Origin: Klebsiella variicola | GTDB taxonomy: Bacteria > Pseudomonadota > Gammaproteobacteria > Enterobacterales > Enterobacteriaceae | Reading direction: 5' to 3' | Assembly (NCBI RefSeq): GCF_000828055.2 | Contig: NZ_CP010523.2 | Span: 4,464,001 to 4,528,000 of the forward strand | DNA length: 64,000 nucleotides | Shown: piece by piece, positions 46,601 through 55,654 of the stretch | How the letters are laid out: the number at the start of each line of letters is the position of its first letter | Position numbering within the stretch: the stretch's first letter is position 1 | Notes under the pieces: generated by a model | The model's database searches: none | What the model saw: the letters and a program-made list of their open reading frames with translations, nothing else | What the model was told of the DNA's origin: nothing | Translations under genes and position numbers: made by a program

Positions 46601-46926
46601 GCGCTCAGCGCATCACAGGTTTCGTTATTCCATAGATAGAGGTTTTTAGTCGCATAGTCGGCCGGCGTGCTGCTGGTGATGCCGGCGATATCGACAAGGT
46701 GAATGACAGCCTGGTTGGCGGAAGCCTGCGCCGCTTCGCCAGGGACGGCAACGTCCGGTAAGCGGACGACCACATCCTGCGGGTCGGGCGTACCGGGTGT
46801 GCCTGGGTTGCCAGGATTGCCTGGTGAACCCGGTGAGCCAGAGGGTGAAGAGGAAGAGCTGTTATCACAGCCACTCAATAATACTAACGATCCAAGAAAT
46901 AGGGCATGACAGGTATATCTGAGCAT
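43618..46926 (-). CDS. pulA: Pullulanase lipoprotein PulA
   Basis: Cell-surface debranching enzyme that cuts alpha-1,6 bonds in pullulan and branched starch, exported by the Pul type II system. The 1102-residue precursor has a lipobox LLSGC with Cys20 followed by Asp21-Asn22 and a Ser/Gly/Pro linker (23-48). Starch-binding and beta-sandwich domains precede the GH13 barrel. Catalytic residues are Asp696 (FRFD), Glu725 (GEGW) and the HDN aspartate (about 853), i.e. 677, 706 and 834 of the mature enzyme. Divergent from pulC across a MalT-type promoter region. Confidence 0.97.
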   Translation of the reverse strand: MLRYTCHALFLGSLVLLSGCDNSSSSSPSGSPGSPGNPGNPGTPGTPDPQDVVVRLPDVAVPGEAAQASANQAVIHLVDIAGITSSTPADYATKNLYLWNNETCDALSAPVADWNDVSTTPTGSDKYGPYWVIPLTKESGCINVIVRDGTNKLIDSDLRVSFGDFTDRTVSVIAGNSAVYDSRADAFRAAFGVALADAHWVDKTTLLWPGGENKPIVRLYYSHSSKVAADSNGEFTDKYVKLTPTTVSQQVSMRFPHLASYPAFKLPDDVNVDELLQGETVAISAESDGILSSATQVQTAGVLDDTYAAAAEALSYGAQLTDSGVTFRVWAPTAQQVELVVYSADKKVVASHPMTRDSASGAWSWQGGSDLKGAFYRYAMTVYHPQSRKVEQYEVTDPYAHSLSTNSEYSQVVDLNDSALKPEGWDGLTMPHAQKTKADLAKMTIHESHIRDLSAWDQTVPAELRGKYLALTAQESNMVQHLKQLSASGVTHIELLPVFDLATVNEFSDKVADIQQPFSRLCEINSAVKSSEFAGYCDSGSTVEEVLTQLKQNDSKDNPQVQALNTLVAQTDSYNWGYDPFHYTVPEGSYATDPEGTARIKEFRTMIQAIKQDLGMNVIMDVVYNHTNAAGPTDRTSVLDKIVPWYYQRLNETTGSVESATCCSDSAPEHRMFAKLIADSLAVWTTDYKIDGFRFDLMGYHPKAQILSAWERIKALNPDIYFFGEGWDSNQSDRFEIASQINLKGTGIGTFSDRLRDAVRGGGPFDSGDALRQNQGVGSGAGVQPNELTSMTDDQARHLADLTRLGMAGNLADFVLIDKDGAVKKGSEIDYNGAPGGYAADPTEVVNYVSKHDNQTLWDMISYKAAQEADLDTRVRMQAVSLATVMLGQGIAFDQQGSELLRSKSFTRDSYDSGDWFNRVDYSLQDNNYNVGMPRSSDDGSNYDIIARVKDAVATPGETELKQMTAFYQELTALRKSSPLFTLGDGATVMKRVDFRNTGADQQTGLLVMTIDDGMQAGASLDSRVDGIVVAINAAPESRTLQDFAGTSLQLSAIQQAAGDRSLASGVQVAADGSVTLPAWSVAVLELPQGESQGAGLPVSSK

Positions 46927-47232
46927 TCGATAGTCCCTAATATGCTTATTAAATTATAAAAGGTAAGAAAGGATGAATATCTTTACAGCGCGCTAATTAG
47001 ATATTTTTGCTTTCCGGGGCGCAATCATCCCCCACAAATGAGAGGGGGGCGTAGGAAGCCGGGGGAGTAAATCAATAAAGGGAATGACGACCCGAAACCG
47101 CAAACTGATTATGATTCGCCACGCTTATCGCCACTCTCCGGCAATAAATAATTCAAAAGCCAATAATCACCTACCTGTTTCGGTAGGGTATTACGCCAAC
47201 GTGCAGAAAAATAAATTAGCAAAGGAATTAAA
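46927..47232. promoter_or_regulatory. Divergent pulA / pulC promoter region
   Basis: The 306-bp gap serves both transcripts of the pul cluster. In Klebsiella these are activated by MalT with maltotriose. A MalT-like box lies at 47025-47033, a poorer match GGGGGAGTAA at 47061-47070 on the plus strand, and a small hairpin CCTACC...GGTAGG at 47170-47187 in the pulC leader. I see no gene; a 67-codon antisense frame here is not credible. Confidence 0.75.
47025..47033 (-). promoter_or_regulatory. MalT box candidate
   Basis: GGGGGATGA on the minus strand fits the core GGGGA(T/G)GA of MalT sites, about 100 bp upstream of the pulA start. Direction and placement suit pulA activation, but MalT binds several cooperating sites and I see only one good match. 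Confidence 0.55.
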
Positions 47233-48075
47233 ATGCCAGTTTCTGTGATGGGGTTAACAAATATAAATAAAGGGATAATTAAATTATTACCACAAATTGT
47301 GACGCTCATCATATTAATAACCGCTATCCCCCAGCTGGCGAAATTAACCTGGCGCCTGGTATTCCCTGTGAGTCATGAGGATATTTCCGCCCTGCCATTA
47401 ACCGCTTCTCCAATGGCGGAGTCGGAATTAAAAACCGAACGGCCTGTATTTACCCTGTTTGGTCTGGCGGCAAAAAACAACCCCGCGCCAACGGATGCAA
47501 CCCACCTCAATCAGGTGCCGGTTTCCAGCCTGAAACTACGCCTTACAGGTCTGCTCGCCAGCAGTAACCCGGCACGATCCATCGCCATTATAGAAAAAGG
47601 AAATCAGCAGGTTAGCCTTAGTTCCGGCGATACTATCCCGGGGTACGATGCGCGGATCGTCGCCATTCTTCCCGACCGGATCATCGTTAACTATCAGGGA
47701 CGCAAAGAGGCCATTTTGTTATTTAACGATACCCGCGCGCCGTCGTCATCGCCCGCTACAGCGGCCACTCCGCCTCTTGTGAAGCAACTCCGCGAACAGC
47801 CGCAAAATATCCTCACTTATTTATCTATTTCGCCGGTGCTCAGTGGCGACAAACTGCAGGGCTATCGCCTTAATCCAGGCAAAGACGCCTCGCTATTTCG
47901 TCAGTCCGGCCTGCAGGAAAATGATTTAGCCATTGCCCTAAATGGCATTGATTTACGCGATCAGGCGCAAGCACAGCAGGCGCTGCAACACCTGAATGAA
48001 CAGACCGAAATAACGCTGACCGTTGAGCGAGAAGGTCAACGACACGATATCGCTTTCGCGCTGGGGGATGAATAA
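47233..48075 (+). CDS. pulC: Type II secretion inner-membrane protein PulC
   Basis: Connects the inner-membrane platform to the secretin and helps select substrates. The 280-residue protein has a short cytoplasmic tail, one membrane segment (about 18-36), a homology-region domain (about 70-165, contacts secretin N0), a Ser/Pro/Ala linker and a C-terminal PDZ domain (about 185-280). AAAGGA lies 8 bases before the ATG. First gene of pulC-O. Confidence 0.95.
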   Translation: MPVSVMGLTNINKGIIKLLPQIVTLIILITAIPQLAKLTWRLVFPVSHEDISALPLTASPMAESELKTERPVFTLFGLAAKNNPAPTDATHLNQVPVSSLKLRLTGLLASSNPARSIAIIEKGNQQVSLSSGDTIPGYDARIVAILPDRIIVNYQGRKEAILLFNDTRAPSSSPATAATPPLVKQLREQPQNILTYLSISPVLSGDKLQGYRLNPGKDASLFRQSGLQENDLAIALNGIDLRDQAQAQQALQHLNEQTEITLTVEREGQRHDIAFALGDE

Positions 48076-50058
48076 TTGCCAACCATAAAACGACTGCGGA
48101 AAATGCTGACTGTGCTGCTGATATTAACGCCGCTGCTATTTCGTCCGGCCATCGCAGAAGAATTTTCCGCCAGCTTTAAAGGCACCGATATCCAGGAATT
48201 TATCAATACCGTCAGCAAAAACCTGAATAAAACGGTGATTATCGATCCCAGCGTGCGCGGCACCATTACCGTACGCAGTTACGATATGCTCAATGAAGAG
48301 CAATATTATCAATTCTTCCTTAGCGTGCTGGATGTGTATGGCTTCGCCGTGATCAATATGAATAACGGCGTACTGAAGGTAGTGCGGGCTAAAGATGCAA
48401 AAACCTCGGCCGTCCCGGTCGCCAGCGAGGCTGCACCGGGCGAAGGCGATGAAGTGGTCACCCGGGTGGTGCCCCTGACCAACGTCGCCGCCCGCGATCT
48501 CGCCCCGCTGCTTCGCCAGCTGAACGATAACGCCGGCGCCGGCAGCGTGGTCCATTATGAGCCCTCCAACGTATTGCTGATGACCGGCCGCGCAGCGGTC
48601 ATCAAACGCCTGCTGACCATTGTCGAGCGCGTCGACAACGCCGGGGATCGCAGCGTGGTGACAGTTCCCCTCTCCTGGGCCTCCGCCGCGGAGGTGGTCA
48701 AACTGGTTACCGAGCTCAATAAAGACAGCAGCAAGTCGGCGCTGCCGGGCTCGATGGTGGCGAACGTGGTGGCCGATGAGCGCACCAACGCGGTACTGGT
48801 CAGCGGCGAGCCGAACTCGCGCCAGCGCATTATCGCCATGATCAAACAGCTCGACCGCCAGCAGGCGGTGCAGGGCAACACCAAAGTGATCTACCTGAAG
48901 TACGCCAAAGCCGCCGATCTGGTGGAGGTCCTCACCGGGATCAGCAGCTCACTACAGAACGATAAGCAAAGCGCCAAACCGGTGGCCGCGATCGACAAAA
49001 ATATCATTATCAAAGCCCACGGCCAGACCAACGCCCTGATCGTCACCGCGGCGCCGGACGTGATGAACGATCTTGAGCGAGTGATCGCCCAGCTCGATAT
49101 CCGCCGCCCGCAGGTGCTGGTGGAGGCGATTATCGCCGAAGTGCAGGATGCCGACGGCCTCAACCTCGGTATCCAGTGGGCCAATAAAAATGCCGGCATG
49201 ACCCAGTTCACCAACAGCGGGCTGCCGATCTCCACGGTTATCGCCGGCGCCAACCAATACAACAAAGACGGTACCGTCAGCAGCTCGCTGGCCAGCGCTC
49301 TGGGCTCGTTTAACGGTATCGCCGCCGGCTTCTATCAGGGGAACTGGGCGATGCTGCTCACCGCCCTCTCCAGCAGTACCAAGAACGATATTCTGGCCAC
49401 CCCCAGCATCGTGACCCTCGACAACATGCAAGCCACCTTTAACGTCGGCCAGGAAGTTCCGGTGTTAACCGGCTCGCAAACCACCTCCGGCGACAACATC
49501 TTTAATACCGTCGAGCGCAAAACCGTCGGCATTAAGCTGAAGGTGAAACCGCAGATTAACGAAGGCGATGCCGTGCTGCTGGAGATTGAGCAGGAGGTAT
49601 CGAGCGTCGCCGACTCGGCCTCCAGCACCAGTAGCGATCTCGGCGCGACCTTCAATACCCGGACGGTGAATAACGCCGTGCTGGTCGGCAGCGGTGAAAC
49701 GGTGGTGGTTGGCGGGCTGCTGGATAAAAGCGTCACCGATACCGCCGACAAAGTGCCGCTGCTCGGCGACATCCCGGTGATCGGCGCCCTGTTCCGCTCC
49801 GAGAGCAAGAAAGTGTCGAAACGCAACCTGATGCTGTTTATCCGTCCGACCATCATTCGCGATCGTGATGAGTACCGTCAGGCCTCTTCCGGCCAGTACA
49901 CCGCATTCGACAATGCGCAAACCAAACAGCGGGGCAAAGACAGCAGCGAAGCGACACTCAGTAATGACCTGCTGCACATCTATCCAAAGCAGGAGACCCA
50001 GGCCTTCCGCCAGGTCAGCGCCGCCATTGACGCCTTTAACCTCGGAGGCCGCCCATGA
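48076..50058 (+). CDS. pulD: Type II secretion secretin PulD (probable TTG start)
   Basis: Forms the dodecameric (or larger) outer-membrane channel for PulA. From a TTG immediately after the pulC stop it has 660 residues, signal peptide cleaved after AIA (residue 27). N0-N3 ring domains follow ([21 protein letters not shown] begins N0), then the secretin domain with VPVLTGSQ and the [16 protein letters not shown] signature, and a C-terminal S-domain (about 600-660) that binds PulS. GGGGGA precedes the TTG. An ATG at 48103 is the alternative and would leave a shorter signal peptide. Confidence 0.94.
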   Translation: MPTIKRLRKMLTVLLILTPLLFRPAIAEEFSASFKGTDIQEFINTVSKNLNKTVIIDPSVRGTITVRSYDMLNEEQYYQFFLSVLDVYGFAVINMNNGVLKVVRAKDAKTSAVPVASEAAPGEGDEVVTRVVPLTNVAARDLAPLLRQLNDNAGAGSVVHYEPSNVLLMTGRAAVIKRLLTIVERVDNAGDRSVVTVPLSWASAAEVVKLVTELNKDSSKSALPGSMVANVVADERTNAVLVSGEPNSRQRIIAMIKQLDRQQAVQGNTKVIYLKYAKAADLVEVLTGISSSLQNDKQSAKPVAAIDKNIIIKAHGQTNALIVTAAPDVMNDLERVIAQLDIRRPQVLVEAIIAEVQDADGLNLGIQWANKNAGMTQFTNSGLPISTVIAGANQYNKDGTVSSSLASALGSFNGIAAGFYQGNWAMLLTALSSSTKNDILATPSIVTLDNMQATFNVGQEVPVLTGSQTTSGDNIFNTVERKTVGIKLKVKPQINEGDAVLLEIEQEVSSVADSASSTSSDLGATFNTRTVNNAVLVGSGETVVVGGLLDKSVTDTADKVPLLGDIPVIGALFRSESKKVSKRNLMLFIRPTIIRDRDEYRQASSGQYTAFDNAQTKQRGKDSSEATLSNDLLHIYPKQETQAFRQVSAAIDAFNLGGRP

Positions 50059-51548
50059 CGCCAGCCGCCGAACGCCGTCCGCTGCTGCCCTTTGCCTGGG
50101 CCCGCGCACATCATCTTGTGCTGCTCAGCGACGGCGAACGCTGCGAAGCGCTGTGCCGCTCCGATACCGCCGCCCGGGCGCTGCTGGAAGCGCGTCGCCT
50201 GGCGGACGGACCGATGAGCGTCAGCCGTCTGGCGCCGGACGCGTTCGAGAAAGTGCTGGTGCTCAGCTATCAGCGCGACTCGGCGGAAGCGCACCGCATG
50301 ATGGCCGATATCGGCAATGAGCTCGACCTCTATACCCTCGCCGAAGAGCTACCGGACAGCGACGATCTGCTCGACAGCGAGGACGACGCGCCGATCATCC
50401 GCCTGATCAACGCCATGCTCACCGAGGCCATCAAAGAGAAAGCCTCGGATATTCATATCGAAACCTATGAGCGCCATCTGCAGATCCGCTTTCGCGTCGA
50501 CGGCGTGCTGCGCGAAATTCTGCGCCCGCAGCGGCGGCTGGCCGCGCTGTTAATTTCGCGTATCAAGGTGATGGCCAGCCTGGATATTGCTGAAAAACGG
50601 ATCCCTCAGGATGGGCGGATGGCGCTGCGCATCGGCGGGCGGGCAATCGACGTGCGCGTCTCCACCCTGCCCTCCAGCCACGGCGAACGCGTCGTCCTGC
50701 GCCTGCTGGACAAAAACAGCGTCAACCTGGATCTGCTGACGCTGGGCATGCCCCCCGCTCTGCTCGATCGGGTCGACGCGCTGATCGCCCGGCCACACGG
50801 CATTATTCTGGTCACCGGGCCGACCGGGTCGGGGAAAAGCACTACCCTGTATGCCGCCCTCAGCCGCCTCGACGCCCACGAACGCAATATCATGACCATT
50901 GAAGATCCGGTGGAGTATGAGCTGGAGGGCATCGGCCAGACTCAGGTCAACGCCAAAGTCGATATGACTTTCGCCCGCGGCCTGCGCGCCATACTGCGCC
51001 AGGATCCGGATGTGGTACTGGTGGGGGAAATCCGCGATGGCGAAACCGCCCAGATCGCCGTCCAGGCCTCGCTGACCGGACACCTGGTGCTGTCGACCCT
51101 GCACACCAACAGCGCGCTGGGCGCCATTTCCCGTCTGCAGGATATGGGCGTGGAGCCTTTTTTACTCTCCACGTCGCTGCTGGCGGTGATGTCGCAGCGG
51201 CTGGTGCGCCAACTGTGCCCGCACTGCCGTCAGCCCACGCAGGCGGATGCCGACACCGCCCGGCAGATGGCGGTCCCGGTCGGCGCGCGGCTGTGGCAGC
51301 CCAAAGGCTGTCCGGAGTGTAATTTCATCGGCTATCGCGGACGCACCGGTATTCATGAACTGCTGCTGGTTGACGACCGCGTCCGCGCCGCCATCCACCG
51401 CGGCGAGAATGAGATCACCCTGATCCAGCAGCTGGGGCCAGCCTGGCAAACCCTGCGCCATGCCGGACGCGACAAAGCGCTGGCGGGGATCACCAGCTGG
51501 GAAGAGGTGATGCGGGTCACCGAACAGCAAACGACGGAAAGCGTCTGA
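50055..51548 (+). CDS. pulE: Type II secretion ATPase PulE
   Basis: Cytoplasmic traffic ATPase that drives pseudopilus assembly and docks through PulL. The 497-residue protein has an N-terminal PulL-binding domain, Walker [10 protein letters not shown] (Lys261), Asp box, Walker [17 protein letters not shown] and a tetracysteine zinc motif (Cys388, Cys391, Cys419, Cys422). It overlaps pulD by 4 bp and is followed one base later by pulF. Confidence 0.97.
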   Translation: MTPAAERRPLLPFAWARAHHLVLLSDGERCEALCRSDTAARALLEARRLADGPMSVSRLAPDAFEKVLVLSYQRDSAEAHRMMADIGNELDLYTLAEELPDSDDLLDSEDDAPIIRLINAMLTEAIKEKASDIHIETYERHLQIRFRVDGVLREILRPQRRLAALLISRIKVMASLDIAEKRIPQDGRMALRIGGRAIDVRVSTLPSSHGERVVLRLLDKNSVNLDLLTLGMPPALLDRVDALIARPHGIILVTGPTGSGKSTTLYAALSRLDAHERNIMTIEDPVEYELEGIGQTQVNAKVDMTFARGLRAILRQDPDVVLVGEIRDGETAQIAVQASLTGHLVLSTLHTNSALGAISRLQDMGVEPFLLSTSLLAVMSQRLVRQLCPHCRQPTQADADTARQMAVPVGARLWQPKGCPECNFIGYRGRTGIHELLLVDDRVRAAIHRGENEITLIQQLGPAWQTLRHAGRDKALAGITSWEEVMRVTEQQTTESV

Positions 51549-51549
51549 G

Positions 51550-52764
51550 ATGGCCCTGTTTCGCTATCAGGCACTGGACCCGCAGGGCAAAACCCGCCGC
51601 GGCGTTCAGCAGGCCGACTCCGCCCGCCACGCCCGCCAGCTGCTGCGGGACAACGGCTGGCTGGCGCTGGAAGTGACCGCCGCCGACCCGGCGCGCCGGC
51701 TGTGGCGCGGCGGATCCCTCACCCGGCGCACCAGCGCCGGTGATTTAGCCCTGCTCACCCGCCAGCTGGCCACCCTGGTTGCCGCCGGGATCCCGCTGGA
51801 AAAGGCGCTCGATGCCGTCGCCCAGCAGTGCGAAAAGGCGCCGCTAAGAACGTTAATGGCCGGGGTGCGCAGCAAAGTACTCGAAGGCCACTCGCTGGCG
51901 GAGGCGATGCGCGGCTATCCCGCCTGCTTCGACGGGCTGTTCTGCGCCATGGTGGCGGCCGGCGAAACCTCCGGCCATCTCGACGGCGTGCTGAACCGGC
52001 TGGCGGACTATACCGAGCAGCGCCAGCAGCTTCGCGCCCGCCTGCTGCAGGCGATGATCTATCCCATCGTGCTGACGCTGGTCGCCATCAGCGTGATCGC
52101 CATTCTGCTCTCCACCGTGGTCCCGAAAGTCGTTGAGCAGTTTGTTCATCTGAAACAGGCCCTGCCGTTCTCCACCCGGCTGCTGATGAGCCTGAGCGAT
52201 ATCGTGCGCAGCGCAGGGCCCTGGCTGGTGCTGCTGTCGCTACTGGCGCTGTTGACGCTGCGTTATCTGCTGCGCCAGCCCGCCCGGCGGCTCGCCTGGG
52301 ACCGGATGCTGCTGCGCCTGCCGGTCATCGGGCGCGTGGCGCGCAGCGTCAACAGTGCGCGCTACGCCCGCACCTTAAGCATTCTCAATGCCAGCGCGGT
52401 GCCGCTGCTGCTGTCGATGCGTATCAGCGCCGGCGTCCTCAGCAACGCCTGGGCGAGCAGCCAGCTGGCGGCGGCCAGCGAATCGGTACGCGAAGGCGTC
52501 AGTCTGCATCGGGCACTGGAATCCACCGCCCTGTTCCCGCCGATGATGCGCTACATGATCGCCAGCGGCGAGCAGAGCGGCGAGTTGACCGCGATGCTGG
52601 AGCGCGCGGCGGAGAACCAGGACCGGGAGCTGAGCGCGCAGATCCAGATGGCCCTCAGTCTGTTTGAACCCCTGCTGGTGGTCACCATGGCCGGCATGGT
52701 GCTGTTTATCGTGCTGGCCATCCTGCAGCCGATCCTGCAACTGAACACCCTTATGAGTATGTAA
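51550..52764 (+). CDS. pulF: Type II secretion inner-membrane platform protein PulF
   Basis: Polytopic platform protein linking PulE, PulL and the pseudopilus. The 404-residue protein shows two homologous cytoplasmic GspF domains (about 70-195 and 270-400), each followed by hydrophobic membrane segments, with typical GIPLEKALD and [11 protein letters not shown] / [11 protein letters not shown] motifs. Same length as K. oxytoca PulF to my recollection. Confidence 0.96.
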   Translation: MALFRYQALDPQGKTRRGVQQADSARHARQLLRDNGWLALEVTAADPARRLWRGGSLTRRTSAGDLALLTRQLATLVAAGIPLEKALDAVAQQCEKAPLRTLMAGVRSKVLEGHSLAEAMRGYPACFDGLFCAMVAAGETSGHLDGVLNRLADYTEQRQQLRARLLQAMIYPIVLTLVAISVIAILLSTVVPKVVEQFVHLKQALPFSTRLLMSLSDIVRSAGPWLVLLSLLALLTLRYLLRQPARRLAWDRMLLRLPVIGRVARSVNSARYARTLSILNASAVPLLLSMRISAGVLSNAWASSQLAAASESVREGVSLHRALESTALFPPMMRYMIASGEQSGELTAMLERAAENQDRELSAQIQMALSLFEPLLVVTMAGMVLFIVLAILQPILQLNTLMSM

Positions 52765-52784
52765 CTGTATTAATGGAGAAAACT

Positions 52785-53207
52785 ATGCAACGGCAACGCG
52801 GTTTCACGTTACTGGAAATTATGGTGGTGATCGTCATTCTCGGCATTCTCGCCAGCCTGGTGGTGCCCAACCTGATGGGCAACAAGGAGAAAGCGGACCG
52901 CCAGAAAGTCGTCAGCGATCTGGTGGCGCTCGAGGGGGCGCTGGATATGTATAAACTGGACAACAGCCGCTACCCCAACACCGAGCAGGGACTGCAGGCG
53001 CTGGTGACCGCCCCGGCCGCCGAGCCGCACGCCCGCAACTACCCGGAAGGCGGCTATATCCGCCGCCTGCCGCAGGACCCGTGGGGAAATGAGTATCAAC
53101 TGTTAAGCCCGGGTCAGCATGGCGCCATCGACGTCTTCAGCGTCGGCCCGGACGGGATGCCCGACACCAATGACGATATCGGCAACTGGACCCTCGGGAA
53201 GAAATAG
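52785..53207 (+). CDS. pulG: Major pseudopilin PulG
   Basis: Main subunit of the type II secretion pseudopilus. The class III leader MQRQRG is cut before FTLLEIMVV, leaving N-methyl-Phe+1 and Glu+5. The 140-residue precursor ends in the calcium-binding GspG fold (PDGMPDTNDDIGNW). I use the ATG at 52785, which has GGAG 8-11 bases upstream; an ATG four codons earlier would spoil the short leader. Confidence 0.96.
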   Translation: MQRQRGFTLLEIMVVIVILGILASLVVPNLMGNKEKADRQKVVSDLVALEGALDMYKLDNSRYPNTEQGLQALVTAPAAEPHARNYPEGGYIRRLPQDPWGNEYQLLSPGQHGAIDVFSVGPDGMPDTNDDIGNWTLGKK

Positions 53208-53722
53208 TGTCTCAGCGCGGTTTCACGCTCCTTGAGATGATGCTGGTCCTGCTGCTGATTGGCGTCAGCGCCAGCATGGTGCTGCTGGCGTTTCCCTCCG
53301 CCCGCACCCAGGAGGCTACGCAGATCCTGGCGCGCTTTCAGGCGCAGCTGGATTTTGTCCGCGAGCGCGGGCAGCAAACCGGTCAGCTCTTCGGGATCGT
53401 CATCCACCCTGACCGCTGGCAGTTTATGCGCCTGCAGCCTGCCGACGAAGACGCTCCGGCGGCGGCTGACGACCGCTGGGGCAACGCGCAGTGGCTGCCG
53501 CTGCAGGCCGGACGCGTCACCACGGCGGAAACCCTCCCCCGGACCAGGCTGACGCTGCGCTTTCCCGACGGCCAGGCGTGGACGCCAGGCGAGCAGCCCG
53601 ACGTGCTGATCTTCCCAGGCGGCGAAGTCACACCGTTTCAGCTGCGGATTGACGCCGCGACGGGCATCACCATCGACGCCCAGGGTGACAGCCAGCCGCT
53701 GGCGGCGCGGGAGCAGCCATGA
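53207..53722 (+). CDS. pulH: Minor pseudopilin PulH (GTG start)
   Basis: Minor pseudopilin of the GspH type in the tip or shaft of the pseudopilus. The leader (GTG) SQRG precedes FTLLEMMLVL, with Glu+5 present, then a globular beta domain; 171 residues. The GTG overlaps the last base of the pulG stop. The body diverges more from K. oxytoca than PulG does, in line with the family. Confidence 0.92.
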   Translation: MSQRGFTLLEMMLVLLLIGVSASMVLLAFPSARTQEATQILARFQAQLDFVRERGQQTGQLFGIVIHPDRWQFMRLQPADEDAPAAADDRWGNAQWLPLQAGRVTTAETLPRTRLTLRFPDGQAWTPGEQPDVLIFPGGEVTPFQLRIDAATGITIDAQGDSQPLAAREQP

Positions 53723-54084
53723 AACGCCAGGCCGGGATGACGCTTATCGAAGTGATGGTCGCGCTGGTGATTTTCGCCCTCGCCGGTCTGGCGGTGATGC
53801 AGTCCACCCTGCAGCAGACGCGCCAGCTTGGACGTATGGAAGAGAAAATCCTCGCCAGCTGGCTGGCGGATAATCAGCTGGTGCAGCTGCGGCTGGAGAA
53901 ACGCTGGCCCGCCCTCAGCTGGTCCGAAACCACCGTGGAAGCCGCCGGAACGCGCTGGTTTGTCCGCTGGCAAGGGGTGGAAACCGCGCTTCCGCAGCTG
54001 CGGGCGCTGGACGTGGAGGTCCGGCGGCAAAAAAGCGATCCCGCGCCGCTGGCGACCCTGCGCACCTGGGTGACGCCGCCATGA
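53719..54084 (+). CDS. pulI: Minor pseudopilin PulI
   Basis: GspI-type pseudopilin that with PulJ and PulK starts pseudopilus assembly. The leader MKRQAG precedes MTLIEVMVAL (Met+1, Glu+5). At 121 residues it has the usual small globular domain. It overlaps pulH and pulJ by 4 bp each. Confidence 0.93.
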   Translation: MKRQAGMTLIEVMVALVIFALAGLAVMQSTLQQTRQLGRMEEKILASWLADNQLVQLRLEKRWPALSWSETTVEAAGTRWFVRWQGVETALPQLRALDVEVRRQKSDPAPLATLRTWVTPP

Positions 54085-54677
54085 TAACCAGGATGCGCGG
54101 TTTCACCCTGATTGAAACGCTGCTGGCGCTGGCTATCCTCGCCGTCCTCAGCGCCGCCGCCGTGATGGTGCTGCAGAACGTCATCCGCGCCGATGGCCTG
54201 ACCCGCGAGAAGAGCCAGCAGATCGCTGCCCTCCAGCGCGCCTTTCGCCAGATCGCCGACGATGTCACCCACATCATTCCCCGTCGCGCCAGAAACAGCG
54301 ACACGCTTTTCTTCGCCGGACGTTTCCAGTTGCAGAGCGACGACTGGGGGCTGGCCTTCAGCCGCAGCGGCTGGCCGAACCCGCTGGGGATCCTCCCGCG
54401 TTCGGAGATCCAGAACGTCAGCTACCGTCTGCGCCAGCAACAGCTTGAGCGACTGAGCTTCGATCAGCAGGATCCGCTGACCGGCAGCCAGCCGACGGTT
54501 CGGGTGGTATTGCGCGAGGTGACGGCGTTTCGCCTGCGGTTCTACGCCGACGGACGCTGGCAGGAGACCTGGGATCGCTCGCAGACGCTGCCGCAGGGGC
54601 TGGAGATCACCCTGACGCTGGCGAAAAGCGGGGGGATCACCCGCCTGTTTTTACTCACCCCGGGAGGCAGCCAGTGA
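54081..54677 (+). CDS. pulJ: Minor pseudopilin PulJ
   Basis: GspJ-type pseudopilin of the initiating tip complex. The leader MITRMRG precedes FTLIETLLAL with Glu+5; 198 residues. The C-terminal domain includes the conserved LSFDQQDPL and VTAFRLRFYADGRW segments. Its ATG overlaps the pulI stop. Confidence 0.93.
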   Translation: MITRMRGFTLIETLLALAILAVLSAAAVMVLQNVIRADGLTREKSQQIAALQRAFRQIADDVTHIIPRRARNSDTLFFAGRFQLQSDDWGLAFSRSGWPNPLGILPRSEIQNVSYRLRQQQLERLSFDQQDPLTGSQPTVRVVLREVTAFRLRFYADGRWQETWDRSQTLPQGLEITLTLAKSGGITRLFLLTPGGSQ

Positions 54678-55654
54678 AAAATCGGCAACGCGGCGTCGCG
54701 CTCCTGATGGTGCTGTTCATCCTCGCCCTGATGATGATCCTCGCCAGCGCCATGACCGAACGCACCGCGGTCATGTATCAGCATACCGCCGTGACCCTCG
54801 ATAATCTGCAGGCCAGATGGTACGCCCTGGCGGCGGAAAACATGGCCGCCGCGCTGCTGCAACGCGACGCGCTGGACTCACCCAGTCAAACGAACCTGGC
54901 GCAAAGCTGGGCGCAGGAGGGGCGCCGCTTTACCCTCGACGATGGCGAAATCCGCGCCACGATCCGCGACGGGCGCGCCTGCTTTAACCTCAATGCCATC
55001 AACCATCGCGCGGATGAGACCAGCGGCGAAACGCCCTACCCGACCGACGTCTTCGTCCGGCTGTTGGCGCTGCTCGGCGAATCGCCGCTGCGCGCCAGCC
55101 AGATCGCCGCCGCCCTTGGCGACTGGACGGACAGCGACGGCCAGCCGCGGCTGAACGGAGCAGAGGATGAGGTCTACATGGCGCAAACTCCGGGCTATCT
55201 CGCCGCCAACCAGCCGATGCAGGATGTCAGCGAGCTGCGCCTGCTGGCGGGTATGGACGCCGCCCTCTATCAGCGCTTGCTCCCCTTCGTCTGCGTCCAG
55301 CCGGATGACGCGCTGCAGGTCAATGTCAACACCCTGCGGCCCTCCCAGGCCGCTCTGCTGGTGGCCCTCTTTCCCGGCGAGCTGACGCTGCAGGAGGCGC
55401 AACAACTGCTGCACAACCGCCCGCGAACCGGATGGAGCAGCGTCGCTGCGTTTCTCGCGCAGCCGACGCTGCAGAAAACCGATACCACGCTTGCCCGCCC
55501 CTGGCTGACGGTGCACAGCACGCGCTTTATCGCCGCCTTTAGCGTGGTGACCGGCAATCTTCGCTTTCAGCTGCACAGCGTCCTGCAACAGGAGGGGCGC
55601 ACGTTTACCGTCGTCCAGCGGCGATATGGACTTTCTATGGTGGTCGATGAATAA
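54674..55654 (+). CDS. pulK: Minor pseudopilin PulK (GTG start)
   Basis: GspK-type pseudopilin at the tip of the pseudopilus, 326 residues with a large alpha domain. The leader (GTG) KNRQRG precedes VALLMVLFILAL and lacks Glu+5, the normal state of GspK that keeps it at the tip. The ARWYALAAENMAAALL helix and the helix-hairpin-helix-like region follow. GTG overlaps the pulJ stop. Confidence 0.94.
   Translation: MKNRQRGVALLMVLFILALMMILASAMTERTAVMYQHTAVTLDNLQARWYALAAENMAAALLQRDALDSPSQTNLAQSWAQEGRRFTLDDGEIRATIRDGRACFNLNAINHRADETSGETPYPTDVFVRLLALLGESPLRASQIAAALGDWTDSDGQPRLNGAEDEVYMAQTPGYLAANQPMQDVSELRLLAGMDAALYQRLLPFVCVQPDDALQVNVNTLRPSQAALLVALFPGELTLQEAQQLLHNRPRTGWSSVAAFLAQPTLQKTDTTLARPWLTVHSTRFIAAFSVVTGNLRFQLHSVLQQEGRTFTVVQRRYGLSMVVDE

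Noticed and set aside
47109-47312. 67-codon minus-strand frame in the pulA-pulC gap
   Set aside because: Overlaps the pulC start and promoter region; no ribosome-binding site or family resemblance.
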